NCBI GenBank assembly: GCA_900555745.1 | Contig: USMH01000034.1 | Coordinates: forward strand, 1-8,465 | Reading direction: 5' to 3' | From: an uncultured Collinsella sp. | GTDB taxonomy: Bacteria > Actinomycetota > Coriobacteriia > Coriobacteriales > Coriobacteriaceae | DNA: 8,465 nt | Shown here: piece by piece, positions 1-5,259 of the stretch | Position numbering within the stretch: position 1 is the first letter of the stretch | Layout of the letters: every line of letters begins with the position of its first letter | Notes under the pieces: generated by a model | What the model was told of the DNA's origin: nothing | Database searches by the model: none | What the model saw: the letters and a program-made list of their open reading frames with translations, nothing else | Translations under genes and position numbers: made by a program

Positions 1-53
1 TTCTGAAAGGAACGCTCACGCGTCGAAGCAGAAAAAAGGTCGTCCATAGCCAT
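1..53 (-). CDS. 5' end of a further minus-strand gene, cut by window edge
   Basis: An open frame begins after the dgt stop and runs off the left edge. Three in-frame ATGs are possible, at 62, 53 and 47. From the last one the peptide reads MDDLFSASTRERSFQ. No strong Shine-Dalgarno precedes any of them; the best purine stretch is GGGATGG ahead of the ATG at 47. The short Asp-Asp-Leu-Phe start resembles the N-terminus of RarA/MgsA-type AAA+ recombination factors, but about 15 residues cannot settle identity, so no symbol is given. The gap to dgt is about 50 bases, compatible with co-transcription or with its own promoter. Confidence 0.45.
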   Translation of the reverse strand, partial: MAMDDLFSASTRERSFQ

Positions 54-68
54 CCCGTGCATCAATCA

Positions 69-93
69 AAAACGTTTTCAACTAACAAGTATA
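69..93 (-). promoter_or_regulatory. possible -10 box and AAAACGTTTT palindrome ahead of the edge gene
   Basis: Reading the minus strand, TATACT (93-88) is a good -10 hexamer, but no convincing -35 lies 16-18 bases upstream. Between it and the start codons sits a perfect 10-bp palindrome, AAAACGTTTT (69-78), which could be an operator. Both are short AT-rich matches in a moderately GC-rich region, so this is only a candidate. Confidence 0.25.
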
Positions 94-108
94 CCGAAAT
101 GATACGAA

Positions 109-1356
109 CTACCGTTCGTTAATATAGGTACGATGCGGAAACTTTAGACCCGGGAACAGCTTACTCGTCAGTTCGCAGAAATAACCGTCCGTCATGCTCG
201 CGATATAATCCACCACGGCTTGATCCTTGTCGTCCTGCCAGGCATAGGTGCGATCATAGTAGGAAAGCTGCTGCTCAATGCGCGAAATATGGTGCTTAAA
301 GATGTAAGAGGACTCGTCACCACTGTTTAGATCCCGCAGGCAACGGTCGTAGAGCTTTTCGAACGCCTCGCGCAGCTCCACCTCGGAATCGCCTTCGATA
401 CCGCCCTTGCTATAGATCTTCTCGTAGTTCTCGCGCTTGGCTCGGCGGATTTCCTCAAACAGGTCCTCGCTCATCTCGATGCGCGGCTTACCATAGCTGT
501 GCTCAACGATATCGATGGAGGCATGCGTGAGGATCCAACTGTTGTAGGCACCGCCCCGGCCATCATCAAAAGCGTCGGGCGAAAGCAGGCCCGCCGCGAT
601 CGCATCCTGACGGTCACGACCGACGTAGGCAAGAATATCCGAGATGCGAACGACGCAGCCCTCGAGCGTCATGGGACGCAGATGCTCAATTGCGCTATAG
701 CCCGTGGCAATGCAATCCTCAACCGTCTGGTCAAACTGGTCAAAGGAGCCCATGTCCGAGAGCTCAAACACACGCTGCTCGTACTCGCCGTTATGGCATA
801 GCACGCCGTCGAGCGTCTGGAGCGACAAGTTGCGGCCATACAACGCGTCGAGCACGCGAACCGACTGCACGTTATGGAAAAAATAACGCCCCGTACGCTC
901 ATGATAGATATCGTTGAGGAAGCGCTCGCCGGCATGGCCGAAAGGCGTGTGTCCCAAGTCGTGACCCAGGCCAATCGCCTCGATCAGATCGCAATTGAGC
1001 CCCAGGGCGCGACCGATATCGCGCGCAATGCGGGAGACAAGCTGTACGTGCAAACCGCGGCGTGAAAGATCATCATTGCTACGGAAGCTAAAGACCTGCG
1101 TTTTGCCTGCATAACGGGTGTACGCCGGAAGATGAAGTATCTTTTCGGTATCGCGCATAAACGCCGGACGCATAAGCGTGCCTTTGTCGGCGGCGCGATC
1201 AATACGACGAATGACCTGATCATCGTTGCAACGATACGGGTTGACATAGCCCGAAGCACGATCGGCGGCAATGCGCTCGACAAGCTCGGGCGACAACGCC
1301 GAGGGAATACGGTCCATGCGCGCCTTAATGACGGCCGTTTCTTGATTAGATTCCAT
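109..1356 (-). CDS. dgt: HD-domain dNTP triphosphohydrolase (dGTPase family)
   Basis: A 415-residue protein of the dGTPase/dNTPase HD superfamily, which hydrolyses dNTPs to the deoxynucleoside and triphosphate and so trims cytosolic dNTP pools. Visible metal-site residues are His103 (SRRGLHVQLV), the His132-Asp133 pair in GLGHDLGHTPFGHAGE, His136, His141, His161-Asn162, His188 in LCHNGEYE, and Asp240 in VVRISDILAYVGRD. Together these form the family's H...HD...D site. The start is the ATG at 1356 because AAGGAG lies 6 bases upstream; an in-frame TTG at 1383 would add nine residues but lacks that spacing. It begins 31 bases after the prepilin peptidase stop, so the two are probably co-transcribed. 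Whether it prefers dGTP or is a broader dNTPase cannot be read from sequence. Confidence 0.9.
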   Translation of the reverse strand: MESNQETAVIKARMDRIPSALSPELVERIAADRASGYVNPYRCNDDQVIRRIDRAADKGTLMRPAFMRDTEKILHLPAYTRYAGKTQVFSFRSNDDLSRRGLHVQLVSRIARDIGRALGLNCDLIEAIGLGHDLGHTPFGHAGERFLNDIYHERTGRYFFHNVQSVRVLDALYGRNLSLQTLDGVLCHNGEYEQRVFELSDMGSFDQFDQTVEDCIATGYSAIEHLRPMTLEGCVVRISDILAYVGRDRQDAIAAGLLSPDAFDDGRGGAYNSWILTHASIDIVEHSYGKPRIEMSEDLFEEIRRAKRENYEKIYSKGGIEGDSEVELREAFEKLYDRCLRDLNSGDESSYIFKHHISRIEQQLSYYDRTYAWQDDKDQAVVDYIASMTDGYFCELTSKLFPGLKFPHRTYINER

Positions 1357-1387
1357 GGCATGCTCCTTAAAAAGGATGCGCAATCGG

Positions 1388-1810
1388 TTACAAAGTGCAG
1401 CCCACGACCTCGATTATGGCAAAAATCGGCACTAAAAACGGGAGCAATGGCAGGGAGCGCGATTTTGCGATGAGGCAAGCGACGGCAAGGGTCAGGAGCG
1501 CAACCGCAAACGCGACAACGCCGCCCAGGGGATCGAAGGTACAAAGGGCAAAGAGTGCCTTGACGTCCCCCATGCCAATGCCAGGAGCGTGGCGAACTCT
1601 ACGCCAGAGCGACTCGGTAAGCACAAGGCCAAGGTAGACGATGACCGCAAGACCGGCGTGGTCAAGCGCTGTGTTCAAACCGAGATCGAGCCAAACGCCC
1701 GCCAACGCCGTCACGGCACATGCGCCGGCAAGCCCATTGGGAAACCGTCGCTCTCGGGCATCAATTGCCACGCCGGCAAAGATGCAAATCCAAAACGGGA
1801 TATAGACCAT
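1388..1810 (-). CDS. prepilin peptidase, A24 catalytic domain only
   Basis: A 140-residue, very hydrophobic protein with the two catalytic aspartates of A24 aspartic peptidases: Asp17 in DARERRFPN and Asp82 in GMGDVK. These membrane enzymes cut the leader of type IV pilin-like precursors on the cytoplasmic side. Several membrane helices are evident, roughly residues 3-16, 30-45, 52-68, 95-115 and 120-138. It lacks the N-terminal cysteine-rich and N-methyltransferase region of full-length PilD, so it resembles the short CpaA/TadV-like peptidases of Tad systems. The start is the ATG at 1810, with GAGGAGGAG just upstream; an upstream in-frame start at 1855 would lie inside a terminator hairpin. 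No pilin or assembly gene is in the window, so its substrate is unknown. Confidence 0.87.
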   Translation of the reverse strand: MVYIPFWICIFAGVAIDARERRFPNGLAGACAVTALAGVWLDLGLNTALDHAGLAVIVYLGLVLTESLWRRVRHAPGIGMGDVKALFALCTFDPLGGVVAFAVALLTLAVACLIAKSRSLPLLPFLVPIFAIIEVVGCTL

Positions 1811-1835
1811 CGGACTCCTCCTCGAGCTGCATCGC

Positions 1836-1881
1836 AAAAGCAAAAACCACCACAAAGGTGCCTGTCCCCTTTGCGGTGGTT
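1836..1881 (-). terminator. intrinsic terminator-like hairpin after the glycosyltransferase gene
   Basis: On the minus strand AACCACCGCAAAGG (1881-1868) pairs with CCTTTGTGGTGGTT (1858-1845): a 14-bp stem with one G-U pair and a 9-base loop, followed by TTT G C TTTT. It begins 10 bases past the glycosyltransferase stop. The loop and inner stem contain GGGGACAGGCACC, a sequence I associate with widespread REP-like palindromes (from memory, not searched). On the plus strand the stem is followed by TT and then GG, so it would terminate less well in that direction. Confidence 0.75.
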
Positions 1882-1891
1882 TTGGTGGTGG

Positions 1892-3187
1892 TTATTTGGC
1901 GCCTTGCATGACCTCGTCAAGGGTAACGTTGACGGCGTGCTGCGTCGGCACCCAGTCGACCTTCAGGAACAGCGCGGCCACCGTGATGGGGATATAGCTG
2001 AACATAAAGATCGGGAAGGTAAACAGGTTAGTCACCAGACGCCACTTTTGCGCGCAGTGAATGTGCTTGTACTCAAAGATAGTCGTGAGCAGCGCCAGGA
2101 TAAAGAAGGTCTGATACATCATGGCGAAGGTCATAATGAGCGAAGCGGCGCACGCCTGCATCTCGACTTCGGTAGCCAAGAAACCATGCGAAAGGCCACC
2201 CACAATCAAGAACGTCGCATTAGCGAGCATCGAGATCAGCGATAGCAGCATACCCGGGGCGATCGTCATGAACATGTCGTAGGCGGCAAAGCGATGATAG
2301 CGGAACGTCGACTTGACCAGATGCTTACCGTAGGTAAAGAACACCTGGTAAAAGCCCTTGGTCCAGCGCATACGCTGCTTCCAGGATGCCTTGAACGTCA
2401 CGGGTTGCTCGTCAAAGAACTCCGCCGGCGCATAGCCAATGCGAATACCGTGAATAGCGCAGAACGTAGTGAACTGAATGTCCTCGGTCAGCGTGTGGAA
2501 CTGCCAACCGTGCATGCCCTCGATAACGCTTGACGAGATAAGGTAACCCGAACCCGAAACAGCGCAGGACGTCTTGCAGATATTACGCGCGTTGTTGAGG
2601 AAGCGCGCCTCGCGTAGATACCACGTGGCATTAGCAGCCGAGATCCACGAGCTGCCGAAGTTCTTGGAATTGCGATAGCTCGTGACCACATGGAAGCCCT
2701 GGTCAAAGGCATCATTCATCTTGGAAACGTAATCGCGGGAGATAACGTTATCGGCATCGAAGATAAAGTAGCCCTCAAACGTGTCGGGATACTCGTTGAG
2801 AATGCGGTCGAAGCCAAAGTCCATGACCCAGCTCTTGCCCTTGCGGGCCAGGTCATTGCGCTCGTAAACAATGGCACCGGCCTCGCGCGCGAGCTGCGCC
2901 GTGTTGTCGGTGCAGGCATCGGCGACCACGAAAACCTCGATGAGCTCGGACGGATAATCCTGGTCCTTGATGGAGCGAACGAGGTTGGCGATCACGGCCT
3001 CCTCATTATGCGCAGCGATAAAAAAGGCATAGCGATGGAGATTTTTGGCCTTGGGAGGCGCGACCTCGCCACGAAGAGCGCCAATGACAAAGAAGACCAC
3101 CTGGTACAGAAAGCAGACCGTGAGCAGCGTGACGACAATCTGGTTGAAGATCACAATGGGTGTGTTGGTTTGTAAAAAGGCGAGCAT
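1892..3187 (-). CDS. membrane family-2 glycosyltransferase with QxxRW motif
   Basis: A 431-residue integral membrane GT2 enzyme, probably adding sugars from an activated nucleotide sugar to a cell-surface polymer. An N-terminal membrane helix (about 14-36) leads to a cytoplasmic GT-A domain. This begins at FFIAAHNEEAVIANLV (55-70) and contains Asp90 in VVADACTDN, the DAD metal motif at 144-146, SGSGYLI (211-217), TED at 234-236 with the likely catalytic base Asp236, and QRMRW at 271-275. These D, DxD, TED and QxxRW motifs are shared by processive synthases such as NodC, hyaluronan, PgaC and cellulose synthases. Three C-terminal membrane segments follow (about 308-335, 350-372, 390-408). The ATG at 3187 has GGGAG 5 bases upstream and is preferred to an upstream TTG at 3202. 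The polymer cannot be inferred. Confidence 0.88.
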   Translation of the reverse strand: MLAFLQTNTPIVIFNQIVVTLLTVCFLYQVVFFVIGALRGEVAPPKAKNLHRYAFFIAAHNEEAVIANLVRSIKDQDYPSELIEVFVVADACTDNTAQLAREAGAIVYERNDLARKGKSWVMDFGFDRILNEYPDTFEGYFIFDADNVISRDYVSKMNDAFDQGFHVVTSYRNSKNFGSSWISAANATWYLREARFLNNARNICKTSCAVSGSGYLISSSVIEGMHGWQFHTLTEDIQFTTFCAIHGIRIGYAPAEFFDEQPVTFKASWKQRMRWTKGFYQVFFTYGKHLVKSTFRYHRFAAYDMFMTIAPGMLLSLISMLANATFLIVGGLSHGFLATEVEMQACAASLIMTFAMMYQTFFILALLTTIFEYKHIHCAQKWRLVTNLFTFPIFMFSYIPITVAALFLKVDWVPTQHAVNVTLDEVMQGAK

Positions 3188-3219
3188 GCAGGCTCCCAGC
3201 AACGCGTAACGTAAACAAT

Positions 3220-3251
3220 CGTATATCTTACCGCAGGCTTACCGAGTTCAA
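3220..3251 (-). promoter_or_regulatory. possible promoter for the glycosyltransferase gene
   Basis: In the 82-base gap after the pseudouridine synthase gene, the minus strand has TTGAAC (3251-3246) as a -35 candidate and TAAGAT (3230-3225) or TATACG (3225-3220) as -10 candidates. The spacings are 15 and 20 bases, so neither pair is ideal. No terminator hairpin is visible in this gap, so read-through from the lspA operon is equally possible. Confidence 0.3.
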
Positions 3252-3269
3252 GAAACCACCTAATACTGG

Positions 3270-4283
3270 CTAGGCTTCGAGAAGACCGAGCTGCGGAACG
3301 ATTTCATCTCCAACGGCCGTGCGACCGAGCGAGCGCGGAGCCAGATCGTCGAGAACCGCAGCGAGATCCCACGGCAACTCGTCGCGGCACTCAATGCGCT
3401 CCCCCGTCACGGGATGGTCGAACGCCACGCGCCAGGAATGAAGGAACTGCCTGGTCAGGCCCTGGTCGGCGCGCGCATCGCACTTGCCGTAGAGTGGATC
3501 GCCCACGCAGGCGTGGTTGATATGACGCATATGCACGCGAATCTGGTGCGTGCGACCGGTAAACAGATGACACTCAACGAGCGTATAACCATCGTCAAAG
3601 CGCGTGGAATCAAAGCGCTCGAGGACTTTAAAGGTCGTAATGGCCTGACGGGCAAAGGGGTCGTCCGAAACCGCCATCTTGACGCGGTCGCGCGTAGAAC
3701 GGGCGATACCGGTATTGATGGTGCCCTCGTCCATGGCGATGTGCCCGTGGACAAGCGTGATATAGCGGCGGTCGAGCGTACGCGTGCGAATGAGATTTTG
3801 AAGCGCGCGCTGGGTGTCGTCGTCTTTTGCCGCGAGCATAAGGCCCGAGGTATCGCGATCCAGGCGATGCACGATGCCGGGGCGGTCCTCACCCTGCACG
3901 GTACCAAGATGATCGATACCGCAGTGGTAGACCAAGGCGTTCGCAAGCGTGCCGCTCTCGTGGCCGTGGGCGGGATGGCACACCAGCCCGCGCTGCTTGG
4001 AGAGCACAATGAGATAGTCGTCCTCATAGCGAATGTCGAGCGGGATGGCCTCGGGAATCACATCGGTGGGATCGTGCGGCTCGGGCAGGTCGACCGAGAT
4101 GCGGTCACCGGAGCGCACGGCATACTTTTTGGACAGGCAGGTCTCGCCATTGACACATACGGCGCCGCCCTCGATCAGATGCGCGCAGGCAGAGCGCGTA
4201 GGGCAGCCGTCATTGGCGCCCAGATAGGCATCGAGACGCTGACCAGCGCAATCATCGGCAACGAGAATATGGATGTCGGCCAT
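3270..4283 (-). CDS. RluA-family 23S rRNA pseudouridine synthase (RluD-like)
   Basis: A 337-residue protein that isomerises specific uridines in RNA to pseudouridine. The N-terminal ~65 residues form an S4 RNA-binding domain (QRLDAYL..., VNGE..., KKYAVRSGDRISV). The catalytic domain carries VCHPAHGHESGTLANAL (101-117), the signature HRLDRDTSGLMLAAK (139-153) with catalytic Asp142, RTHQIRVHMRHINH, and GDPLYG. S4 plus RluA domain architecture matches RluC/RluD-type enzymes; which uridine is modified cannot be told, so rluD is not asserted. Its ATG overlaps the lspA stop as TAATG with AAGGA about 11 bases upstream, indicating translational coupling. LspA next to RluD-like is a common bacterial gene order. 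A C-terminal tail of about 35 residues follows the core. Confidence 0.92.
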   Translation of the reverse strand: MADIHILVADDCAGQRLDAYLGANDGCPTRSACAHLIEGGAVCVNGETCLSKKYAVRSGDRISVDLPEPHDPTDVIPEAIPLDIRYEDDYLIVLSKQRGLVCHPAHGHESGTLANALVYHCGIDHLGTVQGEDRPGIVHRLDRDTSGLMLAAKDDDTQRALQNLIRTRTLDRRYITLVHGHIAMDEGTINTGIARSTRDRVKMAVSDDPFARQAITTFKVLERFDSTRFDDGYTLVECHLFTGRTHQIRVHMRHINHACVGDPLYGKCDARADQGLTRQFLHSWRVAFDHPVTGERIECRDELPWDLAAVLDDLAPRSLGRTAVGDEIVPQLGLLEA

Positions 4284-4882
4284 TAACGCTCATTCCTTTC
4301 GCGTATCTTGCGGGCACGCTCCCCACGCTGCTTGGCTTTGCGCTTAGCGCGGGCCTCGTCACGGGCGTTAAGCTCGGCGGTCGCATCGACCTCACGGGCA
4401 GCGGGGCTCAAGAACATGTAACCGAAGAGGGCGAGCACGACGCCCAATGTAATGCCGATATCGGCCACATTAAAGACGGGGAAGTCGACGAAGGTGGTGG
4501 CAATAAAATCGGTCACGAAGCCCATGGTCAGGCGATCGATAGCGTTGCCGATAGCACCGCCCGCAACCATCGCCATGCCCACAACCTCAAGACGAGCGAG
4601 CTGAGGCGCACGGAGCAAGTACAAGGCAATAGCGATAATGACTGCCAACGCCAGCACGGCAAACGCAACACCATGCCCCTCGCCCATGCTAAAGGCGGCT
4701 CCGATATTGCGGACAAACAGAAAATCGATCACGCCGGGAATAACGGTCATATGCAGAGCATCGCCCACGGCACGAACCGCAAGCTTGGTCAGCTGGTCAA
4801 CAAGCAACACAACGAGCGCTACCCCACCAGCAACACCTAACCGCCAACGCAAAGGCGGTGTCATATCCGCACCACGACCCAA
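4283..4882 (-). CDS. lspA: lipoprotein signal peptidase II
   Basis: Signal peptidase II is a membrane aspartic protease that removes the signal peptide from diacylglyceryl prolipoproteins. Visible motifs, numbered from the TTG, are Asp29 in LVDQLTK, RNIGAAFSM (58-66), GNAIDR with catalytic Asp116, VTDFI (123-127) and FNVADIGITLG with catalytic Asp141. Four membrane helices fit residues 16-35, 72-90, 97-115 and 138-158. After the last helix is an unusual ~38-residue highly charged tail rich in Arg, Lys and Glu; typical LspA ends near residue 160-170. The start is uncertain: the TTG at 4882 has AGGGGA about 7 bases upstream, while the ATG at 4864 would give 193 residues but has a weaker site (GGTGCGG). 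The gene overlaps the start of the downstream pseudouridine synthase gene. Confidence 0.93.
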   Translation of the reverse strand: MGRGADMTPPLRWRLGVAGGVALVVLLVDQLTKLAVRAVGDALHMTVIPGVIDFLFVRNIGAAFSMGEGHGVAFAVLALAVIIAIALYLLRAPQLARLEVVGMAMVAGGAIGNAIDRLTMGFVTDFIATTFVDFPVFNVADIGITLGVVLALFGYMFLSPAAREVDATAELNARDEARAKRKAKQRGERARKIRERNER

Positions 4883-4933
4883 AGAAATCCCCTACCCTCA
4901 AGAACTCGAAATCCGTTTAACGCAAGTAACCAT

Positions 4934-4939
4934 CTTATA
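4934..4939 (-). promoter_or_regulatory. possible -10 element upstream of lspA
   Basis: TATAAG on the minus strand lies about 50 bases upstream of lspA and after the ileS terminator, so a promoter is expected here for the lspA operon. The hexamer 17 bases upstream (GTCGTG) is a poor -35 match, so this is weak sequence support helped by position. Confidence 0.3.
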
Positions 4940-4991
4940 TTGCCACACGCAGAACGCACGACATATCCACCAACGCAAGCGAAATAACCAG

Positions 4992-5032
4992 CATAAAACG
5001 AAAGCGACATTCCGAAGAACGGAATGTCGCTT
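4992..5032 (-). terminator. intrinsic terminator ending the ileS transcript
   Basis: On the minus strand AAGCGACATTCCG (5032-5020), loop TTCTT, and CGGAATGTCGCTT (5014-5002) form a perfect 13-bp stem, followed by TCGTTTTATG. The T-rich tail follows on the minus side only; the plus side reads AATAGC. This separates ileS from lspA, although it lies about 225 bases past the ileS stop, giving a long 3' UTR. Confidence 0.85.
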
Positions 5033-5037
5033 AATAG

Positions 5038-5090
5038 CTTTCGACTAAGAGCACAGGTCGAAAGAGAAGGCTCTAGTTCCAACAATGGAA
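5038..5090. other. cluster of small inverted repeats in the ileS 3' region
   Basis: CTTTCGAC (5038-5045) pairs with GTCGAAAG (5057-5064) across an 11-base loop. AGAGC (5048-5052), inside that loop, can pair with GCTCT (5070-5074), giving either a pseudoknot or an alternative fold. TTCCA/TGGAA (5077-5081 and 5086-5090) forms a further small hairpin. There is no convincing coding frame here. Confidence 0.5.
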
Positions 5091-5117
5091 AAGCCGCGTT
5101 GCCGTCACCAACAGCGA

Positions 5118-5215
5118 AAACGTCCCTAAGCGAGCAAGGTGACGTGAAAGAGGAGGGAAGCGTACTTTGGTACGCGACCGACGATTGAACGTCAGATTGC
5201 CGCTTAGGGGCGTTT
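5118..5215. repeat. ~98-base two-armed foldback element between ileS and its terminator
   Basis: The outer arms AAACGTCCCTAAGCG (5118-5132) and CGCTTAGGGGCGTTT (5201-5215) are inverted repeats differing at one position, which is a G-U pair if the plus strand is transcribed. The helix continues inward with GCAA/TTGC (5134-5137, 5197-5200) and TGACGT/ACGTCA (5140-5145, 5189-5194). At the apex is a hairpin GCGTAC-TTTG-GTACGC (5160-5175), with a purine-rich single-stranded segment GAAAGAGGAGGGAA (5146-5159) beside it. It has no credible open frame. From memory it resembles an intergenic repeat recurring in Collinsella-type genomes, but that was not searched. It may be a palindromic repeat unit, a structured RNA, or both. 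Confidence 0.55.
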
Positions 5216-5224
5216 GCAGCGTCG

Positions 5225-5259
5225 GTAGGTTACGGCGTTCTACGAACGCCGTAACCTAC
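5225..5259. repeat. 16-bp perfect palindrome spanning the ileS stop codon
   Basis: GTAGGTTACGGCGTTC (5225-5240), a 3-base spacer TAC, then its exact reverse complement (5244-5259). The ileS stop codon (5256-5258, TAG on the minus strand) lies inside one arm. No T-run follows on the minus side, so it is not a standard terminator. It could shield the 3' end of the ileS coding region or be an inserted palindrome. Confidence 0.8.

Noticed and set aside
1765..1833. 22-codon minus-strand frame starting at the ATG inside GCGATGCAGC
   Set aside because: It overlaps the prepilin peptidase start in another frame, has no ribosome binding site, and its own sequence includes the peptidase Shine-Dalgarno.
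3388..4283. CRISPR arrays, tRNA genes or transposase remnants anywhere in the window (example region given)
   Set aside because: I looked on both strands for regularly spaced repeats, tRNA CCA-stem patterns and DDE or HUH motifs and saw none; the only repeats are the intergenic inverted repeats listed.
4861..5085. 74-codon minus-strand frame upstream of lspA
   Set aside because: It crosses the strong ileS terminator hairpin and the lspA start region, and shows no motif or convincing ribosome binding site.
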